A stretch of 64,000 nt of DNA from Acidovorax benzenivorans (GTDB lineage Bacteria > Pseudomonadota > Gammaproteobacteria > Burkholderiales > Burkholderiaceae_C): assembly GCF_028680575.1 (NCBI RefSeq), contig NZ_JAPCKI010000005.1:124001-188000 (forward strand). Direction: 5' to 3'. Below are positions 25,718-34,094 of this stretch, in pieces (the stretch's first letter is position 1; each line of letters opens with the position of its first letter). The notes under the pieces are model-generated. The model saw only the letters and a list, made by a program, of their open reading frames with translations. It did no database searches and had not been told where the DNA came from. A program made the translations under genes and the position numbers.

Positions 25718-26479
25718 ATGATCTCGTCACCGTCCCATTCATCGTCACCCACACACTCCGCCAGGCTGAAATCGACAGCACCTCTGCCCCCAACAGAGTT
25801 GCAGCAGGCGGTGGATTGGGCCATCGTCTCACGGCGCAGCATCCGTGCATTCCTGCCCACGCCGGTCTCTCCCGAAGAGGTACATGCCATTCTCGACCTG
25901 GCGCGCTATGCGGCCTCGGGCATGAATACGCAGCCCTGGCGTGTGCATGTGCTCACGGGCGCGGCGAAAGAGCGGCTGACCGCCGTCATCGCCGCCGTGG
26001 ACAACGATGATGATGTGACTGCGACCCTCGTCGAGCCCTACCACTACTACCCGCTCGAATGGCTCCCGCCCTATGTGGACAGGCGCCGCAAGGTGGGCTG
26101 GGATTTGTATGGCCTGCTCGGTATCGCAAAAGGCGACAAGGCGCGCATGCACGCGCAGCACGGCCGCAACTACCGCTTTTTTGATGCACCTGTGGGGCTG
26201 ATCTTCACGGTGAATCGGGTGCTCCAGGCCGGCAGCCTGATGGACTACGGCATGTTCTTGCAGAGCCTGATGGTGGCGGCCCGTGCACGCGGGCTCGATA
26301 CCTGCCCGCAGGTAGCGTTCACCAAATTCCACCAGGTCATCCACGCCGAGCTGGGCATCCCTGATACCGAGATGGTGGTCTGCGGCATGAGTCTGGGGCA
26401 CGCCGACCCGGCCTGCATCGAGAACACGCTGGTGACGGAGCGCGAGAGCGTCGGGTCGTTCACCACCTACCACGAATGA
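25718..26479 (+). CDS. Nitroreductase-family flavoprotein
   Basis: A 253-residue NADH/FMN-dependent oxidoreductase. SRRSIRAFLPTPVS (about residue 38) is the FMN phosphate-binding start and ASGMNTQPWRVHVLTG (about 67) the second FMN contact. GLDTCPQVAFTKF and MSLGHADP lie in the C-terminal half. The first 25 residues are Ser/Thr-rich and variable. It could reduce nitro or quinone compounds or an enoyl intermediate. The stop overlaps the ATG of the acyl-CoA ligase gene (ATGA), so it probably acts in the same pathway. Confidence 0.88.
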   Translation: MISSPSHSSSPTHSARLKSTAPLPPTELQQAVDWAIVSRRSIRAFLPTPVSPEEVHAILDLARYAASGMNTQPWRVHVLTGAAKERLTAVIAAVDNDDDVTATLVEPYHYYPLEWLPPYVDRRRKVGWDLYGLLGIAKGDKARMHAQHGRNYRFFDAPVGLIFTVNRVLQAGSLMDYGMFLQSLMVAARARGLDTCPQVAFTKFHQVIHAELGIPDTEMVVCGMSLGHADPACIENTLVTERESVGSFTTYHE

Positions 26480-28191
26480 ACCACGCCACTACAGAGACAG
26501 ACATGCACCACACCACACGCGACAACCCCTACCAGCACGGCCTGGGCCGCACCTCGGCCAACCACCTGCCGCTCACGCCGCTCGGATTTCTGGACCGCAG
26601 CGCGCAGGTGCACCCCGAAGGCATTGCCGTGGTGCATGGCAGCACTACGCAAACCTGGGCGCAGACGCGCGAGCGTGCCTACCGCCTGGCCAGTGCCCTG
26701 ATACAGCGCGGCGTGCAACGTGGCGACACCGTGGCCATCCTCGCGCCCAACACGCCCGCGATGCTGGAGGCGCACCTGGGTATCCCGCTGTGTGGCGCGG
26801 TCATCAACGCCATCAACTGCCGACTCGATGCCGAGGGCATCGCCTTCATCCTGTGCCACGGCGAGGCGCGCATCCTGATGGTGGACAGCGAATTCGCGGC
26901 GCTCGCGGCGCAGGCCGTCGCGGGCCTGGACCACCCGCCGCTGGTGGTCGCCATTCACGATGCGGGCTTGCCTGCACAGTCAGCCTTCGGTGTGCTCGAT
27001 TACGAAGCCCTGTTGGCCGAGGGTGATTCGACTTTCGAAGGCCTGTGGCCCGAGGACGAATGGGACCCCATCGCGCTGAACTACACCTCGGGCACCACCG
27101 GCGACCCCAAGGGCGTGGTGCCCAGCCACCGTGGTGCCTACCTCATGAGCCTGCTGCAGATGACCGATTGGGCGATGCCGCGCCGCCCGGTGTACCTGTG
27201 GACGCTGCCCATGTTCCACGCCAACGGCTGGTGTTTCACCTGGGCCATTACGGCGGCGGCGGGCACGCACGTGTGTCTGCGCAAGGTCACGGCCAAGGCC
27301 ATCTTCGAGGCCATTGCTGCGCATGGCGTGGACCATTTCTGCGCTGCGCCCACGGTGCTGGCCATGCTGGCGAACGCGCCAGCGCACGAGCGCATCGCGC
27401 TGCCGCGCCCGGTGCGCGTGCTCACGGCGGGCTCGCCACCACCCGCCGCTATCCTGCAGGCCATCGCAGCCATGGGCTTTGATGTGGACCATGTGTACGG
27501 CATCACCGAGGTCTCGGGTACGCCCGTGAGCTGTGTGCGCCAGCCCGGGTGGGCGGCCTTGCCGGAGGCCGGGCGCGCGCAGTTGCAGGCGCGCCAGGGC
27601 ATGCGCGCCGCCGCTCTGGAGCAGTTGCGCGTGCTGCACCCTGAGACCTTGCAGCCCGTGCCGGCGGATGGCGTGACTGCGGGCGAGATCATGCTGCGCG
27701 GCAACACGGTGATGAAGGGCTACCTCAAGAACCCCGGGGCCACGGCCAAGGCCTTTGCGGACGGCTGGTTCCACACCGGCGACATCGCGGTGCTGCACCC
27801 CGACGGCTATGTGCAGATCACCGACCGCTCCAAAGACGTGATCATCTCGGGCGGCGAGAACATCTCGTCGGTGGAAGTAGAGGACGTGCTGCACCGCCAC
27901 ACCGCCGTGCTGCTGGCCGCCGTGGTGGCGCAGCCCGACGAGCGGTGGGGCGAGGTGCCTTGCGCCTTCGTGGAGCTCAAGCCCGATGCCGTGGGCAGTG
28001 TGAGTGCCGAGGAACTCATCGACTTCTGCCGCAGCCACCTGGCGCGCTTCAAATGTCCGCGCCAGATCGTGTTCGAGACGCTGCCCCGCACGGCCACGGG
28101 CAAGATTCAGAAGTTTCGCCTGCGCGAGATCGCGGGCAGCCGCGAGGCGATTACGCAGCTGGCGCAGTTGCCCGCCGAACCTGCCGCCTGA
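26476..28191 (+). CDS. AMP-forming acyl-CoA synthetase
   Basis: A 571-residue adenylate-forming ligase. The P-loop is LNYTSGTTGDPKGVVPSHRG (about 197). It is followed by LPMFHANGWCFTW, a feature of medium-chain and DmdB-like ligases. Then come VYGITEVSGTPV, the hinge region WFHTGDIAVLHPDGY-ITDRSKDVI, and the catalytic lysine in PRTATGKIQKF. It activates a carboxylic acid to its CoA thioester in two steps through an acyl-AMP. The substrate cannot be read from the sequence. It is coupled to the nitroreductase, and the Crp/Fnr gene ends only five bases away on the other strand. Confidence 0.88.
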   Translation: MNHATTETDMHHTTRDNPYQHGLGRTSANHLPLTPLGFLDRSAQVHPEGIAVVHGSTTQTWAQTRERAYRLASALIQRGVQRGDTVAILAPNTPAMLEAHLGIPLCGAVINAINCRLDAEGIAFILCHGEARILMVDSEFAALAAQAVAGLDHPPLVVAIHDAGLPAQSAFGVLDYEALLAEGDSTFEGLWPEDEWDPIALNYTSGTTGDPKGVVPSHRGAYLMSLLQMTDWAMPRRPVYLWTLPMFHANGWCFTWAITAAAGTHVCLRKVTAKAIFEAIAAHGVDHFCAAPTVLAMLANAPAHERIALPRPVRVLTAGSPPPAAILQAIAAMGFDVDHVYGITEVSGTPVSCVRQPGWAALPEAGRAQLQARQGMRAAALEQLRVLHPETLQPVPADGVTAGEIMLRGNTVMKGYLKNPGATAKAFADGWFHTGDIAVLHPDGYVQITDRSKDVIISGGENISSVEVEDVLHRHTAVLLAAVVAQPDERWGEVPCAFVELKPDAVGSVSAEELIDFCRSHLARFKCPRQIVFETLPRTATGKIQKFRLREIAGSREAITQLAQLPAEPAA

Positions 28192-28195
28192 GGCC

Positions 28196-28882
28196 TCAGC
28201 CTTCCCGCGCTATCGCTTGTAGAACCTTCAGGTCGATCACCTCGATCGACCCATAGCCCAGGCGGATCGCGTCCCGTTCCTGTAGCTCCTGCAACGCTCG
28301 GTTGGTCACCTGGCGCGACACGCCCGACAGGCGTCCCAGTTCCTCCTGCGACAGCGTGATGCGCCGTGCGGTGTTGGGGAACAACGCATCGTTGAACAAC
28401 CCCGACAGACTGTAGGCCACCTGCGCCGTGGTGTCGCCCAGCCGGTCGGTCTGTACCTGCGCCACGTAGTGGGCCAGGCGCGCGTTGAGCTGGCCGATGA
28501 GCCACAGTGCGAAGGGATGGCTTTCGTGCAGCAGCCGCAAGAACTCGCTGCGCGGCAGCAGCGCCACCACACTGTCGGTCAGCGCCGTCACCGCATAGGG
28601 CCGGGGCTCGTCCTTGAGCACTGAGCCCTCGCCGAACCAGGCACCCGAAGGCACGCCCGCAAAGGTGCTGACTCGGCCTTCTTCGGTGATGTTGTCGAGC
28701 TTTAGCATTCCTTCCATCACTCCAGCCCAGTGGGCTGGCGGAGCACTGCGAGCAAACACTGTGCTTCCAGCGGTGAAACTGCGCACGGTAATTGTCTTGC
28801 GCACGCGCCTGGCCTCTTCATCAGTCAGTGTGGTCGTCCATGACGATTGGGCGAGGAACGAGTCAAGTGGGTCTTGGTTCAT
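28196..28882 (-). CDS. Crp/Fnr-family transcriptional regulator (copy A)
   Basis: A 228-residue regulator. The N-terminal cyclic-nucleotide-binding fold includes FTAGSTVFARSAPPAHWAGV and GVPSGAWFGEGSVLKDEPRP. The C-terminal winged HTH is ITLSQEELGRLSGVSRQVTNRAL. The ATG at 28882 gives the usual family length; the frame stays open for another 139 codons but that extension looks non-coding. There are no Fnr-type cysteines. It is a paralogue of the protein at 48428-49120 (shared GAWFGEGS/GSWFGEGT and LSGVSRQ). It converges on the nitroreductase/acyl-CoA ligase operon, which it may control. Confidence 0.85.
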   Translation of the reverse strand: MNQDPLDSFLAQSSWTTTLTDEEARRVRKTITVRSFTAGSTVFARSAPPAHWAGVMEGMLKLDNITEEGRVSTFAGVPSGAWFGEGSVLKDEPRPYAVTALTDSVVALLPRSEFLRLLHESHPFALWLIGQLNARLAHYVAQVQTDRLGDTTAQVAYSLSGLFNDALFPNTARRITLSQEELGRLSGVSRQVTNRALQELQERDAIRLGYGSIEVIDLKVLQAIAREG

Positions 28883-29118
28883 TGGGTTTTTCGAGGCGTA
28901 GGGGCGCTGCACGCATTCTGCAGAAGAACGCAGCGCACGCCAGTCTGGTGGTGGAAGAACTGCGGGCGGCTGCTCAATACCAACTTGCAGTTCATCCACT
29001 GAGCCCTCTTGGTTTTGTGGGCTTTCCGTGCCAATTTTGCCTTCGGCATGTTGGTCATGCCGATCACGCGTGGCGCCCATGCGTCGATACAGCCTTGAAT
29101 CGAGCAAGCATGCGCATG

Positions 29119-29148
29119 TTGACATGGATAGGTCAACTGTCCTACGAT
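29119..29148 (+). promoter_or_regulatory. Promoter of the Old Yellow Enzyme-TetR operon
   Basis: TTGACA (29119-29124) and TACGAT (29143-29148) are spaced 18 bp, and the start codon is 36 bp further on. The -10 element lies inside the large palindrome at 29129-29166. Confidence 0.6.
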
Positions 29149-29166
29149 AATAGGGCAGTTGACCTA
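29129..29166. promoter_or_regulatory. Operator palindrome for the NemR-like TetR repressor
   Basis: Two 16-base arms, TAGGTCAACTGTCCTA and TAGGGCAGTTGACCTA, complementary at 15 of 16 positions, are separated by six bases. It covers the -10 element and spacer of the promoter before the oxidoreductase gene. The downstream TetR regulator is the likely ligand. Confidence 0.8.
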
Positions 29167-29183
29167 AAAATTGGGAGTCTCGC

Positions 29184-30281
29184 ATGCATGAGCTTTTTGC
29201 CCCTTTTATGTTGAGCGACATGTTGCTCGGCAACCGGGTCGTCATGGCACCAATGACGCGCAACCGAGCGGCGCCCGAGGGTGTGCCGTCATCTCTCATG
29301 GCAATCCACTACGGCCAGCGCGGCGATGCGGGCCTTGTGATCTCTGAATCTGCACCTGTATCTGCTCAAGGGGTTGGCTATCCGGGAACACCCGGGATCT
29401 ACACAGACAAGCAGGTGAAAGGATGGCGGCAAGTTACCGATGCAGTCCATGCCAAGGGCGGGCGCATCTTTGTCCAGCTACAGCACTGTGGCCGTATCTC
29501 GCACCCCAGTCTTCAGATGGATGGGGATCTGCCTGTCGCCCCCTCCGCAATCAGGCCCGAGGGTCTGGCAGTCACCCATGGTGGGATGCAGTCCTTTGTG
29601 ACGCCACGAGCGCTGGCTACGGCGGAGGTCTTGCAAGTGGTGGAACAGTTCAAGAACGCCGCCCAAGTGGCAAAAGCTGCGGGCTTCGACGGTGTCGAGA
29701 TCCACGCTGCAAACGGATATCTGATTGATCAGTTCCTGCGAGATGGGAGTAACCGGCGGGGTGACCGGTATGGAGGATCGCCCGCACGGCGCTTGACATT
29801 TCTTCTGGAGATTGTTGATGCCGTCAGCGAGATCTGGCTGACGGGACGTATTGGTGTGCGGTTCAGTCCTGAAAACCGATTCAACGACATGCGCGACAGT
29901 GACCCGGCTGCAAGCTTTGGGTATTACGCGCAAGAGCTCTCAAAATACGATCTCGCGTATCTCCATGTGCTGGAGGGCGATATGTTTGCCGCCGCCCCGG
30001 CGGTGGACTATGGTGAATTACGGCGTCGCTTTGGTGGCACCTATGTTGCCAACAACGGTTACGACAGAGCCCGAGCCATGGCGGCCATTGAGCAAGGTTC
30101 GGCGGATCTGATCGCCTTCGGAAAACCTTTTATTGCCAACCCGGACTTGGTCACGCGGCTGCGTCGAGATCTGCCACTCGCTGTTCCCGATCACGAAACG
30201 TTTTATGGCGGAGACGAGCGCGGATACACGGACTATCCATCGGCCACTGAACAAGCGCGATCCACCGCGGCAGCAGCATGA
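29184..30281 (+). CDS. Old Yellow Enzyme-family NADH:flavin oxidoreductase (NemA-like)
   Basis: A 365-residue FMN-dependent ene-reductase. LGNRVVMAPMTRNRA is the N-terminal FMN loop, and QLQHCGRISHPSLQ and FDGVEIHAANGYLIDQFLRD (about 170-190) carry the active-site histidine and asparagine (HAAN). The arginine-rich GDRYGGSPARR and the C-terminal FGKPFIANPDLVTRL are typical. NemA-type enzymes reduce electrophiles such as N-ethylmaleimide, nitrate esters and activated alkenes. The start is preceded by GGGAG. The TetR gene overlaps its stop (ATGA), matching the nemRA logic but with the regulator downstream. Confidence 0.92.
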   Translation: MHELFAPFMLSDMLLGNRVVMAPMTRNRAAPEGVPSSLMAIHYGQRGDAGLVISESAPVSAQGVGYPGTPGIYTDKQVKGWRQVTDAVHAKGGRIFVQLQHCGRISHPSLQMDGDLPVAPSAIRPEGLAVTHGGMQSFVTPRALATAEVLQVVEQFKNAAQVAKAAGFDGVEIHAANGYLIDQFLRDGSNRRGDRYGGSPARRLTFLLEIVDAVSEIWLTGRIGVRFSPENRFNDMRDSDPAASFGYYAQELSKYDLAYLHVLEGDMFAAAPAVDYGELRRRFGGTYVANNGYDRARAMAAIEQGSADLIAFGKPFIANPDLVTRLRRDLPLAVPDHETFYGGDERGYTDYPSATEQARSTAAAA

Positions 30282-30874
30282 AATCCGCAGTGCCCAAGCC
30301 AAGTACACGGCAGGAGATCGTCGAGAAAGCCGATCTTTTGTTCTATCAACGCGGCTTCGAGAACACCTCGTTTGCCGACATTGCCGATGCAGTGGGTATC
30401 TCGCGAGGCAACTTTTACTACCACTTCAAAACGAAGGATGACATCCTCAAAGAAGTTATCGCTCTCAGAGCGACCAGGACGCAAGGGATGTTAGACATGT
30501 GGGCGCTCAAAGGGCGCACTCCCGTCGGACGGCTGAAATGCTTCGTACAGATGCTAATCGACAACCGCAAGGACATTCAACGCTTCGGTTGCCCTGTGGG
30601 AACGCTGTGCGCCGAACTGGCAAAACTCGAACACCCCTCACAGGGCGAGGCGGGAATGATCTTTGGCCAGTTCCGACGCTGGCTGGCGCAGCAGTTTGTA
30701 GAACTGGGTCGGGTCAAGGATGCCGATGTGCTGGCCATGCACCTTTTAGCGCGTAGCCAAGGCATTGCGTCATTGGCAAACGCCTTCCATGACGAGGCTT
30801 TCATTCGCTGCGAGGTCAAGCAGATAGAGGCCTGGGTGCTGGATACAGCGGCCCAAGCGGTGCCCCCAAAGTAG
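30278..30874 (+). CDS. TetR-family repressor (NemR-like)
   Basis: A 198-residue TetR regulator. The HTH is LLFYQRGFENTSFADIADAV plus GISRGNFYYHFKTKDDIL. The ligand domain has two cysteines in FGCPVGTLCAEL (about 108-116). NemR of E. coli uses a reactive cysteine to sense electrophiles and hypochlorite, so a similar thiol switch is plausible here but not proven. It is translationally coupled to the Old Yellow Enzyme gene, and the long palindrome before that operon is the obvious binding site. Confidence 0.87.
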   Translation: MKSAVPKPSTRQEIVEKADLLFYQRGFENTSFADIADAVGISRGNFYYHFKTKDDILKEVIALRATRTQGMLDMWALKGRTPVGRLKCFVQMLIDNRKDIQRFGCPVGTLCAELAKLEHPSQGEAGMIFGQFRRWLAQQFVELGRVKDADVLAMHLLARSQGIASLANAFHDEAFIRCEVKQIEAWVLDTAAQAVPPK

Positions 30875-30920
30875 ACCCAGGTTCTCACTTTCAGATCACT
30901 GCGAACAGGAGAGAGTTCTC

Positions 30921-31217
30921 ATGCACATTGTCTTGCTCAAATTCGGGCCAAATCGTTCGCAAGCTGCGCAATGGATGGTTGAGCACAAGGAGTGGATTGA
31001 GAAGGGGATCAGCGACGGGGTGTTCCTGCTCGCCGGGTCTCTGGAGAGCGCACAAGGCGGTGCGCTGCTGACCATCAAGCTCAACAAGGCCGAGGTGGCG
31101 GCCAGGGTAAAGGAGGACCCGTTTGTGAAGTATCGGGTTGTGGAGCCTGAGATCATCAGCATTGCCCCGTCGCTAGTGGCTGAGGGATTGGCTGAGCTGA
31201 TGGGACGTGCCGCCTAG
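30921..31217 (+). CDS. YciI-family protein
   Basis: A 98-residue ferredoxin-like-fold protein: MHIVLLKFGPNRSQAAQWM, then HKEWIEKGISDGVFLLAGSL and EDPFVKYRVVEPEIISIAPS. The His in MVEHKEW and the DPF near the C-terminus match the YciI fold, which has weak lyase or dehalogenase-like activity in some members. It follows the TetR gene by 46 bp and may be co-transcribed in the electrophile response unit. GGAGAGAG precedes the ATG. The function is unknown. Confidence 0.82.
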   Translation: MHIVLLKFGPNRSQAAQWMVEHKEWIEKGISDGVFLLAGSLESAQGGALLTIKLNKAEVAARVKEDPFVKYRVVEPEIISIAPSLVAEGLAELMGRAA

Positions 31218-31403
31218 TTTGATCGAGCCAGCGCAACCTGTCCTGACGCCTGAGCAGCGAGGGGAGGCCATGAACGAGTGGGACCAGACGCGCCCGCTGC
31301 AATTCCACAAGCGGCCCCATGATCGTCCGGGATGCGACCCTTAGCCGGGGTTCCCGTGACAACCGACCTTCGTCGGGACGACTCTTGTGGAGGACACAGG
31401 CAG

Positions 31404-32174
31404 TCAGTCGCGGCGAGCTTTCGGAGAATGGCCATATGCGCGTGAATACGCCCGCGAAAAGCCTTCCGCGCTGCTAAATCCGACCCGGCGTGCAACGGCC
31501 TTCACGGAGTCGCCAGCCTTCAGCTGCCGGCAGGCCAGCGTCAGACGCCAAGCACCGAGGTAACCCATTGGCGTCGTGCCAACGATCCGGCGAAACGTGG
31601 TCATGAACTGCGTGCGCGACATCGCCGCAGCCTCAGCCAATCGCTCGACGGTCCAGGCTTTCGCGGGATGGTCGTGCATCGATACCAATGCCCGATGAAG
31701 GTTTGGATGAGCAAGGGCTGCAAACAAGCCAGGCTGACGGTCACCTGCGTCAATCACTTGGCGCAGCATCATTAAGACCATCACTTCGGCGAGCCGATCC
31801 AGGGCCGCGAGTTTGCCGCAGCGGTTGCTTTCAACCTCCGACAAAAACGCCTGCGTGGTTGCGCGCAGTGCAGGGGCATCGTCGAGTGCCACGGAGATTT
31901 CATCCGGGATTGCTGCCATGAGAGGGTTGGCGGCGTTCTCAAATTCGATCGCCACGATGGCGCGCAGATTGGCAGGAAGTTGCGACAGTGGCGCCATGCG
32001 CAAAGCGATTCGCCCTCCGCCCTGCGACGGCTCGTACAGCCACAGACTCGGCCCCTGCACCGGCTGCTCAGGGTCCAGGACCAACACACTCAGCTTGAAA
32101 TAGTCCAGGAACGCTGCAAGGCGGTCCATTTTTCTCGGCGACGAACTTTTGGTCAGGATTTTGGAATTTTCCAT
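31404..32174 (-). CDS. AraC-family transcriptional regulator
   Basis: About 256 residues. The N-terminal half is a cupin_6-type domain (MDRLAAFLDYFKLSVLVL at its start). The C-terminal double HTH has TVERLAEAAAMSRTQFMTTF and the second helix pair VKAVARRVGFSSAEGFSRAY. Starts at 32174 (MENSK) or 32129 (MDRL) are both possible; the second fits family length best. It diverges from the peroxiredoxin-like gene with about 65 bp between them, so it probably controls that gene. Confidence 0.85.
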   Translation of the reverse strand: MENSKILTKSSSPRKMDRLAAFLDYFKLSVLVLDPEQPVQGPSLWLYEPSQGGGRIALRMAPLSQLPANLRAIVAIEFENAANPLMAAIPDEISVALDDAPALRATTQAFLSEVESNRCGKLAALDRLAEVMVLMMLRQVIDAGDRQPGLFAALAHPNLHRALVSMHDHPAKAWTVERLAEAAAMSRTQFMTTFRRIVGTTPMGYLGAWRLTLACRQLKAGDSVKAVARRVGFSSAEGFSRAYSRAYGHSPKARRD

Positions 32175-32239
32175 GACCTGTAGTGTGGAATATTCAGGGA
32201 TTCTCAGCAAGTACCCCATTCACTGAAAGGAATGAAACC

Positions 32240-32776
32240 ATGCTTGTGCCACGCCAACAGGCCCCCGCACTGGAAGTGCAAACCCTCACTGGAGAGCCAT
32301 TTCGCCTGGCCGCCGAGCGCCCGGAGCGCTTCACGTTGATCAGCTTCTATCGGGGACTGCATTGCCCGATTTGCGCCACCTACCTCAAGGAGTTGGAGCG
32401 GCTCACCCCATCGTTCGCAGAACGTGGTGTCGCCACCATCGCGGTCAGCTCGGACACCCGCGAGAGAGCACAGCTGATGGCCGAAAAAATCGGCGCTGCC
32501 AACCTGCGCCTAGGATGGGGTCTCCCACTGGAAGTCGCCCGCAACTGGGGCCTCTACCTGTCAGCGGGCCGTGGGAAAACTTCCATCGGTATTGAGGAGC
32601 CAGCCTTGTTCTCCGAGCCAGGCGTGTTCCTGATCAGGCCGGATAACTCGATCTACTTTCTGTCCGTCCAGTCGATGCCATTCGTGCGTCCCAGTTTTGC
32701 AGAAATGCTCCAGGCCTTGGATTTCGTGATCAGGAATGACTATCCGGGGCGTGGCGAATACACCGGTGTGGTCTGA
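32240..32776 (+). CDS. Peroxiredoxin-like AhpC/TSA-family protein
   Basis: A 178-residue thioredoxin-fold protein. The front VPRQQAPALEVQTLTGEPF is followed by FTLISFYRGLHCPICATYL, where the Cys-Pro-Ile-Cys pair occupies the peroxidatic position. AVSSDTRERAQLMAEK and LFSEPGVFLIRPDNSIYF are standard for the group. It may reduce peroxides or act as a thiol oxidoreductase. AAAGGA precedes the ATG at 32240, which was preferred to an upstream start that would overlap the divergent AraC gene's 5' end. Confidence 0.86.
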   Translation: MLVPRQQAPALEVQTLTGEPFRLAAERPERFTLISFYRGLHCPICATYLKELERLTPSFAERGVATIAVSSDTRERAQLMAEKIGAANLRLGWGLPLEVARNWGLYLSAGRGKTSIGIEEPALFSEPGVFLIRPDNSIYFLSVQSMPFVRPSFAEMLQALDFVIRNDYPGRGEYTGVV

Positions 32777-32838
32777 TCCGCCAGGCCTGCGAAGACCAAT
32801 CGAGACCAAAGGCGCACAGGACGCGATGATTCAGTGGA

Positions 32839-33429
32839 CTAGGGCCTGTTTCGCGTCTTTCGCACTGACCGGGGGGGCGGACTGGGAGCCTTGTGGCTCG
32901 CCTGGTCCAGCCACAGCAAGGTGTCCATCTGCGCCATGAAGTGGCGCAGATAGTCGGGCGACAGGGTGCGCATCAGGTTGAGTGAACGCAGCATCAGCTT
33001 GTGCGCGTTCAGCGGCCCGGCATTCTCGGGCCCCCGATGCAGGGCTTGCACCACCTGTTGCTCGGCAGCGATGTGGGACCAGACCTTGCTGAACTGGTGC
33101 ACGCTTTTGAGGGCGGGCAATGAGGCGCTCTCCATCGCAAAGGGATTGTCCGTGGCAGCGCTGTGCCGAGGGGGAGCCAGGGTTCGGTTCAACCGTGCCA
33201 GCGCTGATTCTGCGGGGGCGAGACGTTGATTGCCCCGTGGTGAAGCAGGGGGGAGCACGCTCTGGGGGTAGCTCGCCAGTGCAGCCTCAAGCTTGTGCGC
33301 CAACAGCCGCTGCACGGCCGCTGGCTGGCCAGGCAGGCGGCGTGCCAGTACCTCCAGGTAGTGAAAACGCGCGGGGTCGTTGTGGTGCGCGCCCACTGCA
33401 CGCAGGGCCTCCAAGCGGGGATCGGTCAT
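32839..33429 (-). CDS. DUF2894 protein, last gene of the MotAB-like operon
   Basis: A 196-residue helical soluble protein: LEALRAVGAHHNDPARFHYL, RRLPGQPAAVQRLL, and near the end SLNLMRTLSPDYLRHFMAQM followed by DTLLWLDQA. This is the DUF2894 pattern of betaproteobacteria. The C-terminal 20 residues are Pro/Arg/Lys-rich. No catalytic motif is visible. Its ATG overlaps the stop of the OmpA-type gene, making it the fourth member of a fully coupled operon. It is probably a cytoplasmic accessory of the membrane complex. Confidence 0.75.
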   Translation of the reverse strand: MTDPRLEALRAVGAHHNDPARFHYLEVLARRLPGQPAAVQRLLAHKLEAALASYPQSVLPPASPRGNQRLAPAESALARLNRTLAPPRHSAATDNPFAMESASLPALKSVHQFSKVWSHIAAEQQVVQALHRGPENAGPLNAHKLMLRSLNLMRTLSPDYLRHFMAQMDTLLWLDQASHKAPSPPPRSVRKTRNRP

Positions 33430-34094
33430 GGCGCGCGGGGAGACTCGGAGGGTGGGGTGTTGGCTGCCTTGGGGACCGGCGCCATCTCCACCCGCCGGTT
33501 TTGTGCCCGGCCTTTTTCGTCGCTGTTGTCAGCCACGGGTTGTTCGGCGCCAAAGGCTGCGGCGAACACCTGGGACGATGGCATGCCTTCGTCAATCAGG
33601 GCCCGGGTCACGGTGAGTGCCCGCTGGGCTGATAGCTCCAGGTTGTCCGCAAAACGCTTCTGGCTGCCACGCAGCAGCGCGGTGTTGTCGGTGAAGCCGC
33701 TGACCATCAGCATTTCGTCGCGCTCGCGCAAGTAAACCCCCAAAGGCTGAACCAGGCTCTTGAGCAGTTGCCGTCCCTCAGCACGGAGTTCGTCCGAGCC
33801 GGTGGCAAACAGTACGCTGCCGCTGATGCCAATGCGTCCGTTGTTCACTGTCACGCGCCCGCTGGCCAGCGGAATGGCCAATGCCTTTTCGAGTGCCATG
33901 CGCCTCTTCTCTTCCATCTGGCGCTTTTGCACCTCCTGCTGCAGGCTGGCCACCAGGTCAATTTGCACTACCAGCACACCCACGAGTATCAGTACAAACG
34001 CCCCCAGTAGCCCCGCCATCAGATCGCCGAAGACGGCCCATACCGGAGCTGTCTGGTCGGTGGCATCGTCCAGGGTGTCATCCATGCCGATCAC
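33426..34094 (-). CDS. MotB/OmpA-like peptidoglycan-binding membrane protein
   Basis: A 222-residue protein with one N-terminal membrane helix, FGDLMAGLLGAFVLILVGVL (about 22-41). Asp24 sits at the cytoplasmic edge of the helix, as in the proton-binding aspartate of MotB and ZorB. A short coiled linker (VQKRQMEEKRRM) follows. The OmpA_C domain spans about 85-205: ISGSVLFATGSDELRAEG, SGFTDN and ALTVTRALIDEGMPSSQ with GRAQNRRVEM. It would anchor a proton channel to peptidoglycan. It overlaps both neighbours by 4 bp, and the MotA-like partner lies immediately upstream. Confidence 0.85.
   Translation of the reverse strand: MIGMDDTLDDATDQTAPVWAVFGDLMAGLLGAFVLILVGVLVVQIDLVASLQQEVQKRQMEEKRRMALEKALAIPLASGRVTVNNGRIGISGSVLFATGSDELRAEGRQLLKSLVQPLGVYLRERDEMLMVSGFTDNTALLRGSQKRFADNLELSAQRALTVTRALIDEGMPSSQVFAAAFGAEQPVADNSDEKGRAQNRRVEMAPVPKAANTPPSESPRAP

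Noticed and set aside
28883-29299. N-terminal extension of the Crp/Fnr protein to 367 residues
   Set aside because: The added residues are compositionally unlike protein and would run through the Old Yellow Enzyme promoter and operator.
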